From NCBI RefSeq assembly GCF_031932625.1, contig NZ_JAVSCK010000001.1:1-64000 (forward strand): 64,000 nt of DNA, read 5' to 3'. Source of the DNA: Hwangdonia seohaensis. Its GTDB lineage: Bacteria > Bacteroidota > Bacteroidia > Flavobacteriales > Flavobacteriaceae. The translations under genes were made by a program, and so were the position numbers. Positions 18,791 through 29,009 of this stretch are shown piece by piece; the stretch's first letter is position 1; the number at the start of each line of letters is the position of its first letter. The notes under the pieces were generated by a model, which saw only the letters and a list, made by a program, of their open reading frames with translations, was not told the DNA's origin and did not search any database.

Positions 18791-19273
18791 TTATAGTACA
18801 GATTTATCAAACACCAAAGGCAGTAAATTTGCCAAGGAATTAGACTTAGCTACTTTACCCGTTTCGCCCATAAAATAAATTTCAATAGGTGTGTGTTGCT
18901 TTACTTCGTACTCTGCTATGGTTTGTCGGCATGCACCACATGGCGGAATGGGACTTGTTGTTTTATTTTTTTTGGAACCCGCCGTAATAGCCATTCTTAC
19001 TATTTTGGCTTCAGGGTATTTTGCGCCTGCATAATAAATGGCCGTTCGTTCGGCACATAAGCCCGAAGGATACGAGGCATTTTCTTGATTACTTCCTATA
19101 ATTATTTCGTTATTATCTAAAAGAATCGCGGCACCGACATTAAATTTTGAATAGGGCGCATAGGCATTTTCCCTAGCTTCAATGGCTTTATGCATTAATT
19201 TTACAACATCTTTTGGTACCTCACTTAAATCCTCAAAAACATAGAGTGTTGATTCTATTTTTACTTCCTTCAT
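18791..19273 (-). CDS. cdd: Cytidine deaminase
   Basis: It deaminates cytidine and deoxycytidine to uridine forms in pyrimidine salvage. From the ATG at 19273 it has 160 residues. CAERTAIYYA carries the zinc Cys and catalytic Glu, and PPCGACRQ the two further zinc Cys. A 20-codon upstream extension (to 19333) is open but lacks family similarity, so the internal Met starting MKEVKIES is chosen. It lies between pdhA and porV, an order often seen in Flavobacteriaceae. Confidence 0.95.
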   Translation of the reverse strand: MKEVKIESTLYVFEDLSEVPKDVVKLMHKAIEARENAYAPYSKFNVGAAILLDNNEIIIGSNQENASYPSGLCAERTAIYYAGAKYPEAKIVRMAITAGSKKNKTTSPIPPCGACRQTIAEYEVKQHTPIEIYFMGETGKVAKSNSLANLLPLVFDKSVL

Positions 19274-19387
19274 CGTGTATGTATTATTCGTTGTCCGTTT
19301 ATTAACTGAAAATAAAACCATAAGAATGGCCATCTTAAACGGAATCCCAAATGCTGTGCATCGCGGAATTATTTTTCAATATAAACA

Positions 19388-19419
19388 AAAAAACTATTGT
19401 TTTGCGACAATAGTTTTTT
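19388..19419 (-). terminator. Terminator of the porV gene
   Basis: AAAAAACTATTGT pairs with ACAATAGTTTTTT across a 6-nt loop, with T runs on both strands, 25 bp beyond the porV stop. Confidence 0.85.
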
Positions 19420-19443
19420 ATAAATAATTTATTTGGTGTAAGA

Positions 19444-20655
19444 TTAAAACTCATTATAAGTACCGGCGCCAATATTAAAGGTTAATGAAAAGCGCAATGT
19501 ATTTTCTAAAGGACTTTGTACTTTTGAAGCTGAAAACAAATACGACAAGTCGATATTAACCACATTGTATTTGAATCCTGCACCAAGGGCTAAAAACTTT
19601 CTTGCCCCTTTATCTTCACTTTCGTTAAAATAACCCGCTCTAAAGGCAAACGAATCTTGATATAAATATTCGGCTCCTAATGACCACGTGAACTCTTTTA
19701 ACTCTTCGCTAAACCCGTCTGGGGCATCGCCGAACGATTGAAACATACCTGTTAAAAAACTCACGTCTGGATCTTTGCCCTTTACAATTATGGTTGGTTC
19801 GCTTCCATCTGTGGCTTGGGTTCCGTTACCATCTTCGTCAACAAACCCATAAACCGGTGGTGTTGGCACTAATAGTTTACCAACCTCGGCCGTTACGGCT
19901 ATTTTATTATAATCATCAAAAATAAAATCGAAACCTGTACCTAAACGAAGTATCGTAGGTTGGAAATTTTCTTGTCCGCCTTCATCGTATTTAAACTTTG
20001 GCCCGATGTTTTGAATGGCGAATCCCATTCTCCAGCGTCCGTTAAAATCGTTATACGCTTCTTCTTCGCTTTGATAAAAGCCTGAAATATCTACTCCAAA
20101 AGTACTCGCAGCAGCGGTATCGTTATTTCCGGTATCTAATTTTAAATCGGAACGCAGATAGCGCATGGCTACCGACATAGCGAATTGATCTGTTAATCGT
20201 AAAGCATAAGATGCATCAATAGTTAATTCGTTGGGTCTTTGAATTAATGCTTGGGAAAATTCATCTTGAACAAATTCAATATCTCCTAAAGAAAAATATT
20301 TAAAACTAGCTGCAAAGGCACTACGCTCATCCAATCGGTTAAAATAGGTAACGTTTCCTAAAAAAATATCATTAACCAATTTACTTAAATAAGGTGTGTA
20401 ACTTACTGCTAGACCTGATTTTGATTCTGAGAATACATATTTTGATGAGTTCCATTGCTGCGAAAAAGCATCAACCGAAGTGGCTACACCCATATCGCCC
20501 ATAGAAGCGGCTCGGGCATCTGGTGCTATTAAAACAAATGGTACTCCTGTGGTAATTACGCGTCTTTCTTGGTTATCAAAAATAATAGTTTCGCCTTGAG
20601 CATTTATTTTTAATACAAAAGCAAATGCCATTAATAGCAATATTCCGTTCTTCAT
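19444..20655 (-). CDS. porV: Type IX secretion outer-membrane protein PorV (LptO)
   Basis: PorV is a FadL-like outer-membrane barrel. It carries type IX secretion substrates from the translocon to the PorU sortase. The 403-residue protein has a signal peptide (about 1-19, INAQ) and the characteristic start FVLIAPDARAASMGDMGVATS. It ends in a barrel strand (LRFSLTFNIGAGTYNEF). It follows porU by about 95 bp. A perfect TATATTTG box 18-25 bp before the ATG suggests it can also be expressed from its own promoter. Confidence 0.95.
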   Translation of the reverse strand: MKNGILLLMAFAFVLKINAQGETIIFDNQERRVITTGVPFVLIAPDARAASMGDMGVATSVDAFSQQWNSSKYVFSESKSGLAVSYTPYLSKLVNDIFLGNVTYFNRLDERSAFAASFKYFSLGDIEFVQDEFSQALIQRPNELTIDASYALRLTDQFAMSVAMRYLRSDLKLDTGNNDTAAASTFGVDISGFYQSEEEAYNDFNGRWRMGFAIQNIGPKFKYDEGGQENFQPTILRLGTGFDFIFDDYNKIAVTAEVGKLLVPTPPVYGFVDEDGNGTQATDGSEPTIIVKGKDPDVSFLTGMFQSFGDAPDGFSEELKEFTWSLGAEYLYQDSFAFRAGYFNESEDKGARKFLALGAGFKYNVVNIDLSYLFSASKVQSPLENTLRFSLTFNIGAGTYNEF

Positions 20656-20672
20656 GGGATAGTTTTATTTAA

Positions 20673-20680
20673 CAAATATA
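20673..20680 (-). promoter_or_regulatory. Probable -7 box of porV
   Basis: The minus strand reads TATATTTG, a perfect consensus match ending 18 bp before the porV ATG, within the porU-porV gap. No TTG stands at the ideal spacing. Confidence 0.45.
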
Positions 20681-20749
20681 ATTTTTATTTCAAAACTTTT
20701 TCTAAATCTCCTCAACTTGTTAAAATCTTCGATTATAAACGTTTTTAGC

Positions 20750-23700
20750 TTAAAGGATTACAAGTTTTTCTATTTTTTCTACTTTTTTATTTAGCAAATC
20801 AGATTGCACCGTAAGCTTATATATATACACGCCTTTTCCTATTTTATCGCCAAAATCGTCCCTTCCATCCCAAACTATATCTCTGGACAACGAACTTGTG
20901 GTTTTGGTTCCCGCATTGGTTTGTCCGTTAAGGGTTTTAACCAATTTGCCCGAAACGGTGAATATCTGTATTGAAACGTTTAAAGGGTCTGAACTATTGT
21001 GATTAAACCAAAATTCTGTGTAATTAACAAACGGATTTGGGTAGTTAAGCACATGGTTAATAACCAATTCTTCATCCTTATCGTATACAATAAATTGAAT
21101 TTCGGAAACCGACGAATTATTATACACATCCCAAGCTTTTAGGGTTAGCGTATGAAGCCCAGGCTCTAAATCTCTAAAGGGAAAAGAGACGACACCTTTT
21201 TTGTAATCGTCGACTTCGGTTTGATAATAATCGTTTAATATCAACGGATTGGTTTCGTCGCCATCGATAATGGCTACAATATCGTGACCAATACCACTTG
21301 CTGTATTTATACCGTTTTCGTCTTCTAATTTAGCCAATAATGTTGGCGATTCGTTGGTTATGCCTCCAGAGACGAAATTCTCGTCATTCATGTAAAGGGC
21401 AATCACGGGGCCAATATTGTCTTCGGCAGCATTGTTGTTTACCCCTCCTATTTTAACGGTATTGAGGCTGGCACCCGACTGATCTTCAAGTAAGGCTTCA
21501 TTTTTTGAATAAAAGCTAACCTTTCCGAAACCTACGGGAATTCCAATGTCTTTTGGCACGACAAAATCGAATTCAAATTGCCCATTTGTAACCGATGCTT
21601 GTCCTCTAAAAATTATTTCCCCCAAGGTTTCAAAATCCATTTTTATCAGTTGGCCATTTAATCGCGTACCATCGTTTGCCAGGGTTTGCCTTTGAATGTT
21701 TTTGTCGTAAATAGTGGTTGAAAGCGTGCCGTTATAATTAGTTAAAACATTGCCCGACACATCGGTAACCTCGCCGGCAAGTTTTACGTAACTCAACGCT
21801 TTTAAGGTATCGGTGGCCTGTGTGACGGGAACATCGTTAATTCTCGTTAATCTAACGTTGGGTTTCGCAAATGCCAATTTCATGGCTGGGTCTCCAATAA
21901 AAAACACCAAGCGCCTTTGACTTTGGCTGGAAATTGATGGGTCATTTTTCGTTAATCTTAAAGCCTCTGCCATGGATGGGTATTCGTAATCTTCGTAAGT
22001 ATCGATATTACTATATGAAAATAAATACTGTTCCAATTCATTATTGAAGGTGATTCCAAAGTTCACAAAAACCTGTCTTGTTGTGGTAATTAAACCAATC
22101 GCTCCCGCTTTTTTATTCCAATAGGTAAATTCGCCGGCAGTTTCCCTAAACGGATTATCGAATTTGGTAAACTCGCAGGTTACGGTTACAAAACAATTGA
22201 GCTTACAAAAGTTTCGGAACCCTTCTACATCGGGCTTTGTTAAAATACGTTCTTGGGCCAAACCTTCTTCTCCGCCATGTCCAAAATAATTGACCACCAA
22301 TGCCCCATTATCAATAGCATTAACTAAAGACTCTGTTACTTGTGGATATCTGTTCCCACCAGCTGAAGCCTCTTGTTTAAAAGCATCGGTATGTATTTTT
22401 ATAACGTTTATAAATGGTTTTTCCTGACTAACGTTATTCCCAACATTATCTGTGGTTTGTTGTAAAATGCCTTCCCAATCTTTATCGACGTCATCAGAAA
22501 CGACTACAAAATTATTCCGCCAACTACCAAAAGCTTCTTTTACGTAATAGCTTTCAATTTTATCCACCATATCTTTGGCACGTTGTGGCGTATCGGCCAA
22601 TATTCTGCCCACGGCAACATCTAATTTATCGCTTGTGGCCATAGTACCTTCATTGGCATCCATCATCCCATAAAAATCGTCTGAAACAAAGGAATTGGTT
22701 AGGTTGAAACTATTGTACGAGTACCACGAAGGCACTATGTTGGTGTTGTTTGGGATTCGATCTTTATAATCGAATGAACCATCTCCAAACAAACACACGT
22801 ATTTAATCCTGTTTTCTGGCGTGCTGGCATTGTCGTAAACATATTTTACTAAATTTCTGATGGCGCCAACATCCTGATTTCCTGTGCTAAACTCATTATA
22901 TATTTCGTTTAAACCGACTGTTTTTACATTCAAATTATATTGATTCCGATTAATTTGGGCCAATCGTTCCGCTTGATTGAGCATGTTATTTGGTGCTACA
23001 ATAATATAATCGACATCTTGAAATTGTCCATCGCTATTCTGAAAAATAGTACCCTTTATATTTTGATTGGCCACGGTTCTATCAGCATCCATTTTAGGCT
23101 CAAAATAATCTGTTGGTGTTAGGGCAACATACGTTTTGAGGCTTCCTAAAACTGAAGTAAAAGAAAGGTTGGCACTGGTATCTGCGTTAACAAAGCTTGT
23201 GGCATTATATAAATCGGTAACCTCCCAAACCTCTGAAATTTGTGACGCATTTGCAATATTATACTGCCCTATGCCCGAAGCCGTAGCCACGGCGCTATGC
23301 TTAAATTGAAATTGTTTATCGGTAAAACTTAAAGCTCTGGTTGCTTCAATAGAAATATAATCCAAATAGCCCAAGCCGCTAGGGTTGCCTTGATTGTCGT
23401 AATTAAGATTCACGCTAATATTGGACGAGTTTACATTTATATTCCCAATATACGAGGCCTCATTTGCCAAACTTGGATTTGAAGCTCCCGGAATGGATAA
23501 ACTTGATACCGAACTTCCGTTAACGCTAATTTGCATACTGCTTTGTGTTGATGACGTTGACGCCACGTAAACCCTAAGGTTAATAGGAACAGAAGTTTCT
23601 AGATTTGGGAAATCGAATTCAAAAGTTTTGTCGTTATCAATATCAAAACGGTCGCCAAACCAACGCCTCCCCAAAAAGGCAATATTGTGCTCGTCTACTT

Positions 23701-24631
23701 CATGAAATTTGTAATCTTCAAACGTGTCAATCATCATATCCACGGGTCCTGCAGGTTGGCCCATAGGTTGGATGCGCTTGCCCAAACCAGAACCCACATT
23801 GATATAATAATAGGTTATATCGGTATAACAATTAATGTTGGTATTGCTCTCTGCGTTAAATCCTTTGGGGCCTTGAGCGTAAAATAAAATATGGTCTTCG
23901 TCATTAAAAACACCATCTTCCTCTCCAACAAATTTTATGGCATTTTCGGTAACATCCAAAGGGTGGGCTATCGCGTTTGAATACGGTATCATGCGTCCGC
24001 CATTGCCATATAATTTTATGGTACGCGGGTCAACACTGTTTACATTTACCCCTAAATTTTGTAAAAAACTTTTGGATATTTTAAACACACCCGTAGTATC
24101 TACATAAAACTTAAACCACGCGCCTGAGCTTAAAACCGAATTTGTAACAACCCCGGAAGTCGCATTAAATTTATTAACCGCGGCCGATCTATTGGCACTG
24201 GTATTGTAATTTATTTGAAAAGATTGCACTTTTTTATAAGTCCCATTGGCATCTTTTATAATGGGCGTTAGTTGAAAAAAGGCAAATTGTTGATGTCTGG
24301 CTTTTGAATTTTTTAAAGTGAATTTCAACTCATTTCCAATGGTATTAACATCCAAATCCTTTAAATCGTCCATAGAAATTGGAGCGTATGTAACCTGACT
24401 GATTTTTATTGAAGCTTCGTTAACGGCTGTTGAAGTTTCCCACTGTGCAACAAATAGCAAACCTTCGTTGAAATCGTAGCTAAAATGTTCGGCATTAAAA
24501 GCCGGTATTTTTAAACTATAGTTGCCACCGGAAATGGTTTGATGACCGTCCCATTTAATGGTAAACTTTTTTTGCTGCGAAAATACGGCAGCAGAAATAA
24601 ATAAAAACAAAATTAAAATGTTCTCTTTCAT
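20750..24631 (-). CDS. porU: Type IX secretion sortase PorU
   Basis: PorU is a gingipain-like cysteine protease on the cell surface. It removes C-terminal sorting domains of type IX substrates and attaches them to the surface. The 1293-residue length fits. A signal peptide (about 1-18) precedes a propeptide/beta region. The C25 caspase-like fold has the catalytic His in VVNYFGHGGEEG (about residue 785) and Cys in VTVTCEFTKFDNP (about 819). A C-terminal domain resembling a sorting signal (LNYPNPFVN ... GKGVYIYKLTVQS) closes the protein. It is divergent from gldJ, the standard flavobacterial arrangement. Confidence 0.96.
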   Translation of the reverse strand: MKENILILFLFISAAVFSQQKKFTIKWDGHQTISGGNYSLKIPAFNAEHFSYDFNEGLLFVAQWETSTAVNEASIKISQVTYAPISMDDLKDLDVNTIGNELKFTLKNSKARHQQFAFFQLTPIIKDANGTYKKVQSFQINYNTSANRSAAVNKFNATSGVVTNSVLSSGAWFKFYVDTTGVFKISKSFLQNLGVNVNSVDPRTIKLYGNGGRMIPYSNAIAHPLDVTENAIKFVGEEDGVFNDEDHILFYAQGPKGFNAESNTNINCYTDITYYYINVGSGLGKRIQPMGQPAGPVDMMIDTFEDYKFHEVDEHNIAFLGRRWFGDRFDIDNDKTFEFDFPNLETSVPINLRVYVASTSSTQSSMQISVNGSSVSSLSIPGASNPSLANEASYIGNINVNSSNISVNLNYDNQGNPSGLGYLDYISIEATRALSFTDKQFQFKHSAVATASGIGQYNIANASQISEVWEVTDLYNATSFVNADTSANLSFTSVLGSLKTYVALTPTDYFEPKMDADRTVANQNIKGTIFQNSDGQFQDVDYIIVAPNNMLNQAERLAQINRNQYNLNVKTVGLNEIYNEFSTGNQDVGAIRNLVKYVYDNASTPENRIKYVCLFGDGSFDYKDRIPNNTNIVPSWYSYNSFNLTNSFVSDDFYGMMDANEGTMATSDKLDVAVGRILADTPQRAKDMVDKIESYYVKEAFGSWRNNFVVVSDDVDKDWEGILQQTTDNVGNNVSQEKPFINVIKIHTDAFKQEASAGGNRYPQVTESLVNAIDNGALVVNYFGHGGEEGLAQERILTKPDVEGFRNFCKLNCFVTVTCEFTKFDNPFRETAGEFTYWNKKAGAIGLITTTRQVFVNFGITFNNELEQYLFSYSNIDTYEDYEYPSMAEALRLTKNDPSISSQSQRRLVFFIGDPAMKLAFAKPNVRLTRINDVPVTQATDTLKALSYVKLAGEVTDVSGNVLTNYNGTLSTTIYDKNIQRQTLANDGTRLNGQLIKMDFETLGEIIFRGQASVTNGQFEFDFVVPKDIGIPVGFGKVSFYSKNEALLEDQSGASLNTVKIGGVNNNAAEDNIGPVIALYMNDENFVSGGITNESPTLLAKLEDENGINTASGIGHDIVAIIDGDETNPLILNDYYQTEVDDYKKGVVSFPFRDLEPGLHTLTLKAWDVYNNSSVSEIQFIVYDKDEELVINHVLNYPNPFVNYTEFWFNHNSSDPLNVSIQIFTVSGKLVKTLNGQTNAGTKTTSSLSRDIVWDGRDDFGDKIGKGVYIYKLTVQSDLLNKKVEKIEKLVIL

Positions 24632-24677
24632 CGCTAGAATAACGGCTTTTATATGATGTTATTATCAAAATAAATAA

Positions 24678-24706
24678 CAAATTTAAAAACCGATTCAAAA
24701 ATACAA
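24678..24706 (-). promoter_or_regulatory. Promoter of porU
   Basis: On the minus strand TTG (24704-24706) and TAAATTTG (24678-24685) are separated by 18 bp, a full match to the Bacteroidota consensus. It lies about 47 bp upstream of the porU ATG. Confidence 0.65.
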
Positions 24707-24832
24707 TAATAAATTAGTAAATCGTGCGTTTATTAATCACAAATCAATGATGAAAAACAGCAAAAACATCGTTGTAATGTTTAAAAAATAGGGTGAAATG
24801 CATATTTTTTTGGTTAAAATGCAAAAAATTAC

Positions 24833-24861
24833 TTGTGTTATTCGGTTTAATTCTTATATTG
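24833..24861 (+). promoter_or_regulatory. Possible promoter of gldJ
   Basis: TTG at 24833-24835 is followed after 19 bp by TATATTG, an imperfect version of the TAnnTTTG box, about 35 bp before the gldJ ATG. The rest of the porU-gldJ gap (24632-24895) is A/T-rich with no other recognisable site. Confidence 0.35.
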
Positions 24862-24895
24862 CAGCACCAAAAATATTATTAGCTTACTTAAACGT

Positions 24896-26590
24896 ATGGA
24901 TATGAAAAAAGTAGTAGCATTAAAGGTTATGGTAGTTTTAGCACTATCTGTAACCGCTATTGGTTGTAAAAAATCTTCGAGCTCAAAGAATAGTTCTAGA
25001 GCTACAGGGTGGCAAATCAACGACAGAGAAGGTGGTTTTCAATACAATACCAGTTTTAAAGAACAAGAAACCGCCCCAGGTTTAGTCTTTATAGAAGGCG
25101 GAACTTTTACAAAAGGAAAAGTACAGGACGATGTGATGCACGATTGGAATAATACGCCAACTCAGCAGCACGTTCAATCGTTTTATATGGACGAAACTGA
25201 AGTTACCAATGTGATGTATTTAGAATACTTAGATTGGATTAAACGTGTTTATCCACCAAGCGATGAAAACTTTAGAGCCATTTATCAAGGCGCATTGCCA
25301 GATACTTTAGTTTGGAGAAATCGTTTAGGATTTAACGAAATAATGACTGAAAACTATTTACGTCACCCGGGTTATGCAGAATATCCTGTGGTTGGTGTAA
25401 GCTGGATTCAAGCGGTTGAATATGCCAATTGGAGATCGGACCGTGTGAATGAGTTTTATCTTGAAAAAGCAGGTTATTTAAAAAGAGATGCCAAAACCTT
25501 AGAGGTTAATGCAGATCAAACTTTTAACACGGATACTTATATAAACGCGCCTACCTTAACTTACGGCGGTAATGAAGAAATTATAAACCCAGATACCAGA
25601 GGAAGAAGAAATGTTAGAACCGATGCCGACGGAAACGAAACCGGTATTTATGCAACGCGTGAAACAGGCATTATTTCTCCAAAATACAGACTTCCAACAG
25701 AAACCGAGTGGGAATATGCAGCTTTAGGGTTAAGTGAAATTAGAAGCTATAACCTTTATAGAGGTAGAAAAAAATACCCATGGGACGGACAATACACACG
25801 TTCTGGAAAACGTAAGATTCGCGGTGATCAATTGGCTAACTTCAAACAAGGAAAAGGAGATTACGGTGGTATTGCTGGTTGGTCTGATGATGGAGCAGAT
25901 ATTACCAACGCTGTAAAATCTTACGAACCAAACGATTTCGGATTATACGACATGGCTGGTAATGTAGCTGAATGGGTAGCCGATGTTTACAGGCCTATTA
26001 TAGACGATGAGTTTAACGACTTTAATTATTACCGAGGTAACGTTTATACCAAAAACGCTATAAACGAAGATGGCTCAGTAAAATTAGTTACTTCAGATGA
26101 CATTGTTTACGACACCTTATCCAACGGAAAAGTAATTGCCAGAAATTTACCAGGTCAAATTTTACAGGTTCCTATTGATGAAAACGAAACATACCTGCGT
26201 ACCAATTTCGATAGAAGTAATGAAATAAACTTTAGAGATGGCGACAAGCGTTCTTCGCGTTTATTTGAAAGCTTTAACGACGACGAGGAATTAGATAGTA
26301 AAGCAGAAGCTGAAACACAACAAATGTATAACTCGCCTAAACATAGAATTACCAGAGATTCTTTAGGAAACATTATTAGAGAATACGACAAAAGCAATAA
26401 CAGATCTTCTTTAATAAACGATAAAGTTAGAGTTTATAAAGGCGGTTCGTGGAAAGACAGAGAGTATTGGTTAGACCCAGCTCAAAGACGCTACTTCCCA
26501 CAGGATATGGCAACCGATTATATCGGATTTAGATGTGCCATGTCTCGTGTAGGCTCAAAAAGTAAATCTAAAAACAAAACAAAGAATTAA
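24896..26590 (+). CDS. gldJ: Gliding motility lipoprotein GldJ
   Basis: GldJ is an outer-membrane-associated lipoprotein needed for gliding and type IX secretion in flavobacteria. The 564-residue protein has a lipoprotein signal with Cys24 (SVTAIGCKKS). A formylglycine-generating-enzyme-like domain shows GVSWIQAVEYANWRSDRVN, YRLPTETEWEYAAL, GLYDMAGNVAEWVADVY and GGSWKDREYW. It has no evidence of sulfatase-activating activity; the fold is used structurally. The first ATG gives MDMKK; the second Met, two codons on, may be the true start. It is divergent from porU and followed by murF, as usual. Confidence 0.95.
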   Translation: MDMKKVVALKVMVVLALSVTAIGCKKSSSSKNSSRATGWQINDREGGFQYNTSFKEQETAPGLVFIEGGTFTKGKVQDDVMHDWNNTPTQQHVQSFYMDETEVTNVMYLEYLDWIKRVYPPSDENFRAIYQGALPDTLVWRNRLGFNEIMTENYLRHPGYAEYPVVGVSWIQAVEYANWRSDRVNEFYLEKAGYLKRDAKTLEVNADQTFNTDTYINAPTLTYGGNEEIINPDTRGRRNVRTDADGNETGIYATRETGIISPKYRLPTETEWEYAALGLSEIRSYNLYRGRKKYPWDGQYTRSGKRKIRGDQLANFKQGKGDYGGIAGWSDDGADITNAVKSYEPNDFGLYDMAGNVAEWVADVYRPIIDDEFNDFNYYRGNVYTKNAINEDGSVKLVTSDDIVYDTLSNGKVIARNLPGQILQVPIDENETYLRTNFDRSNEINFRDGDKRSSRLFESFNDDEELDSKAEAETQQMYNSPKHRITRDSLGNIIREYDKSNNRSSLINDKVRVYKGGSWKDREYWLDPAQRRYFPQDMATDYIGFRCAMSRVGSKSKSKNKTKN

Positions 26591-26613
26591 AAAACTTCTA
26601 AAAAAATAATATT

Positions 26614-26646
26614 AAAAAAGTCCTAACTTACATTAGGACTTTTTTT
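26614..26646 (+). terminator. Terminator of gldJ
   Basis: AAAAAAGTCCTAA pairs with TTAGGACTTTTTT across a 6-nt loop and ends in a T run, 24 bp after the gldJ stop. A fragment of a common bacterial repeat word (GTCATTCCTGCGAAGG) follows at 26701-26716. Confidence 0.9.
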
Positions 26647-26746
26647 ATACTTTTATTTGTAGAATAAATTCTCAACTTTAGCTGAGTTTCTGTTGAAATT
26701 GTCATTCCTGCGAAGGAAGGAATCTAAACCATAAAACTACTTTATA

Positions 26747-28024
26747 TTGAATATAGAAAACCTACATAGTCTTTTTTTAGAATGTAATTCGGTTTGTACG
26801 GACACTAGAAAAATTAAAAAAGACGATATGTTTTTCGCACTAAAAGGCGATAATTTTAATGGCAATATGTATGCGGAAAAAGCGCTCAAAAAAGGCGCGA
26901 AATACGCCGTTATTGATGATAACCAATACAAAACCTCAGCCCAAGCCATTGTGGTTAACAATGTACTTGAAACACTGCAAGAATTAGCTATATTTCATAG
27001 GAAACACTTAAACGTTCCCATAATAGCCTTAACGGGTAGTAACGGAAAAACAACCACCAAAGAACTAATAAACGCAGTACTTTCCCAAAAATATAAAACA
27101 ACGGCAACTGTTGGCAATTTAAACAATCATATTGGGGTGCCGTTAACATTGCTTTCCATGGACTTGAATACCGAAATTGGTATTGTAGAAATGGGTGCAA
27201 ATCATTTAAAGGAAATTGAATTTTTATGTCATATTGCTAAGCCAGATTACGGTTATATTACCAATTTTGGGAAAGCTCATTTAGAAGGTTTTGGTAGCGT
27301 TGAAGGCGTTATTACAGGGAAAAGCGAAATGTACGATTATTTAATGGCCAACAACAAAACCGTTTTTGTAAATGGAAATGATACGATTCAAGTGAACAAA
27401 ACAAAAGGCGCCAATCGATTTGTTTTTGGAAACAACACCTTTGTTGATACTACAATTGAATTTATTGATGCCCAACCGTTTGTAGCTTGTAAATACAACG
27501 GCTTAATTATAAAAAGCCAACTAATTGGCGATTACAACTTTGGCAATATTGCCGCCGCCATAGCCATAGGAAACTATTTTAAAGTTGCCGATGATGCTAT
27601 TAAAAATGCTGTTGAAAATTATATACCTACCAACAATCGTTCACAAATCATTAAAAAAGGCACAAACAACATTATTTTAGATGCCTACAATGCAAACCCA
27701 ACTAGCATGCATGCCGCTTTGCTTAATTTTGAAAAACAGACAGGGCCTAAAATCGCTGTTCTTGGCGATATGTTCGAGCTGGGTAACGATGCTAAAAAAG
27801 AACATCAAAACATTACAGATTTGGCAACTTCTTTAAATATTGATAAAACTATTTTTATTGGAGAAAATTTTTATCAATCTGAAAGTGATTCGAAAAAAGT
27901 AATTCAATATAAATCGTTTGAAGATTTTAAAAACGATTTTGATTTCACTCAGATGAAAAATACCACCTTATTAATAAAAGGTTCTCGTGGTATGGCTTTA
28001 GAAAGGGTTCTGGAACTACTTTAA
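26747..28024 (+). CDS. murF: UDP-N-acetylmuramoyl-tripeptide--D-alanyl-D-alanine ligase
   Basis: MurF adds D-Ala-D-Ala to the peptidoglycan precursor in the cytoplasm, using ATP. The 425-residue protein shows the N-terminal SVCTDTRKIKKDDMFFALKG block, the ATP-binding loop TGSNGKTTTKE (about 96-106), VEMGANHLKEIE, and the C-terminal DAYNANPTSM motif. The start is a TTG: an in-frame TAA lies five codons upstream, no ATG precedes the conserved MNIENLHSLFLEC region, and the length fits the family. The gene follows gldJ after a terminator, so it has its own promoter, which I could not identify. Confidence 0.93.
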   Translation: MNIENLHSLFLECNSVCTDTRKIKKDDMFFALKGDNFNGNMYAEKALKKGAKYAVIDDNQYKTSAQAIVVNNVLETLQELAIFHRKHLNVPIIALTGSNGKTTTKELINAVLSQKYKTTATVGNLNNHIGVPLTLLSMDLNTEIGIVEMGANHLKEIEFLCHIAKPDYGYITNFGKAHLEGFGSVEGVITGKSEMYDYLMANNKTVFVNGNDTIQVNKTKGANRFVFGNNTFVDTTIEFIDAQPFVACKYNGLIIKSQLIGDYNFGNIAAAIAIGNYFKVADDAIKNAVENYIPTNNRSQIIKKGTNNIILDAYNANPTSMHAALLNFEKQTGPKIAVLGDMFELGNDAKKEHQNITDLATSLNIDKTIFIGENFYQSESDSKKVIQYKSFEDFKNDFDFTQMKNTTLLIKGSRGMALERVLELL

Positions 28025-28042
28025 AATCTATTCCAAAAAAAA

Positions 28043-28073
28043 GGTGTCTGATTATAAATTATAACCAGACACC
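28043..28073 (+). terminator. Weak hairpin after murF
   Basis: GGTGTCTG pairs with CAGACACC across a 15-nt loop just downstream of murF. It lacks a T run, so intrinsic termination is uncertain. It lies between convergent genes. Confidence 0.35.
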
Positions 28074-28163
28074 AATAATTCTCCCTAAGAACTAAATTAA
28101 TAGCATTGCAAAGATGTTTGAATCTCAAATAATACGCAATACTCAATTTGAGTAATTCTTCAA

Positions 28164-28934
28164 TTATATAAAGTGTTCATTCATTTTTAGCATCCCAATT
28201 AGCTCACCTGTAGACGATATATTCAGTTTTTTAAGAATATTCCTGCGATGTGTGTCAACGGTATTCGGACTAATATTTAATTTATCGCCTATCTGTTTGC
28301 TTGAGTAATTTAAAACCAGCAACCTAACAATATCTCGTTCTCTGTTACTTATTCCTGCAGACAACAGTTTTTGAGAACAGTTATTAAAATAAATGGTCTC
28401 GTATTCATTTTTCTCATTCAACAGTTTAGCTGTTGCGCATACCTGTAATTTAATTTCTGGCGATAACACCGTATAATGCGCTAGTCCAATTATAGGCTTA
28501 AAATCGCTATCAAATCCAAGTGGCGTGGTGTTTTGAACAATATTAACATAGTCGTCACTAGAATTCTTCAGTCGATAATTCCAGGTGTAACTCATTCTTT
28601 TTCTGTCTTCAACCTTAGTATTGTTCAACGTAAAATCCATAAGGTCGTTTAACGCCTGAAGCCACTCTTCCAAATCGTCGGGATGCATTCTACTCCAAAA
28701 ATATCGCATGCCTTTTTTTTCCAATGTTTTTTTATCCAACCCAAGGCAAGCAGGCATGTTTTTGCTTATATACTCAAAAGTTAGGCTTTGTGTGTTGGTA
28801 ATACAGAAAAAAGTTGAACTATACGGCAAGAAGGTGTCTAACTCAATAATTTTCTCAATATGTTTTTCTAAGGAAGGGTTATCGTACGATTTGAATATTT
28901 CTTTATATACATTCTTAATACTAGAGCCATTCAT
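28164..28934 (-). CDS. LuxR-type transcriptional regulator with a PAS-like sensor domain
   Basis: The 256-residue protein, from the ATG at 28934, has an N-terminal PAS-like region (about 30-170; ITNTQSLTFEYISKNMPACLGLD, WSRMHPDDLEEWL). A C-terminal LuxR/GerE helix-turn-helix follows (about 190-250; ISNRERDIVRLLVLNYSSKQIGDKL, SPNTVDTHRRNILKKL). It presumably senses a small ligand or redox state and controls transcription; target genes are unknown. A TTG start nine codons upstream is rejected because a perfect promoter box overlaps it. It stands alone between murF and the tRNA. Confidence 0.85.
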   Translation of the reverse strand: MNGSSIKNVYKEIFKSYDNPSLEKHIEKIIELDTFLPYSSTFFCITNTQSLTFEYISKNMPACLGLDKKTLEKKGMRYFWSRMHPDDLEEWLQALNDLMDFTLNNTKVEDRKRMSYTWNYRLKNSSDDYVNIVQNTTPLGFDSDFKPIIGLAHYTVLSPEIKLQVCATAKLLNEKNEYETIYFNNCSQKLLSAGISNRERDIVRLLVLNYSSKQIGDKLNISPNTVDTHRRNILKKLNISSTGELIGMLKMNEHFI

Positions 28935-28958
28935 ACTGAGGGATTTACCTAAAAGTAG

Positions 28959-28966
28959 CAAAAATA
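28959..28966 (-). promoter_or_regulatory. Probable -7 box of the LuxR-type regulator
   Basis: The minus strand reads TATTTTTG, an exact TAnnTTTG match ending 25 bp before the ATG at 28934. It overlaps the alternative TTG start at 28961, which argues for the ATG. Confidence 0.45.
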
Positions 28967-29009
28967 TTTATAACCTTAAAATATGATGATGATTATTTTA
29001 AGAAATAAA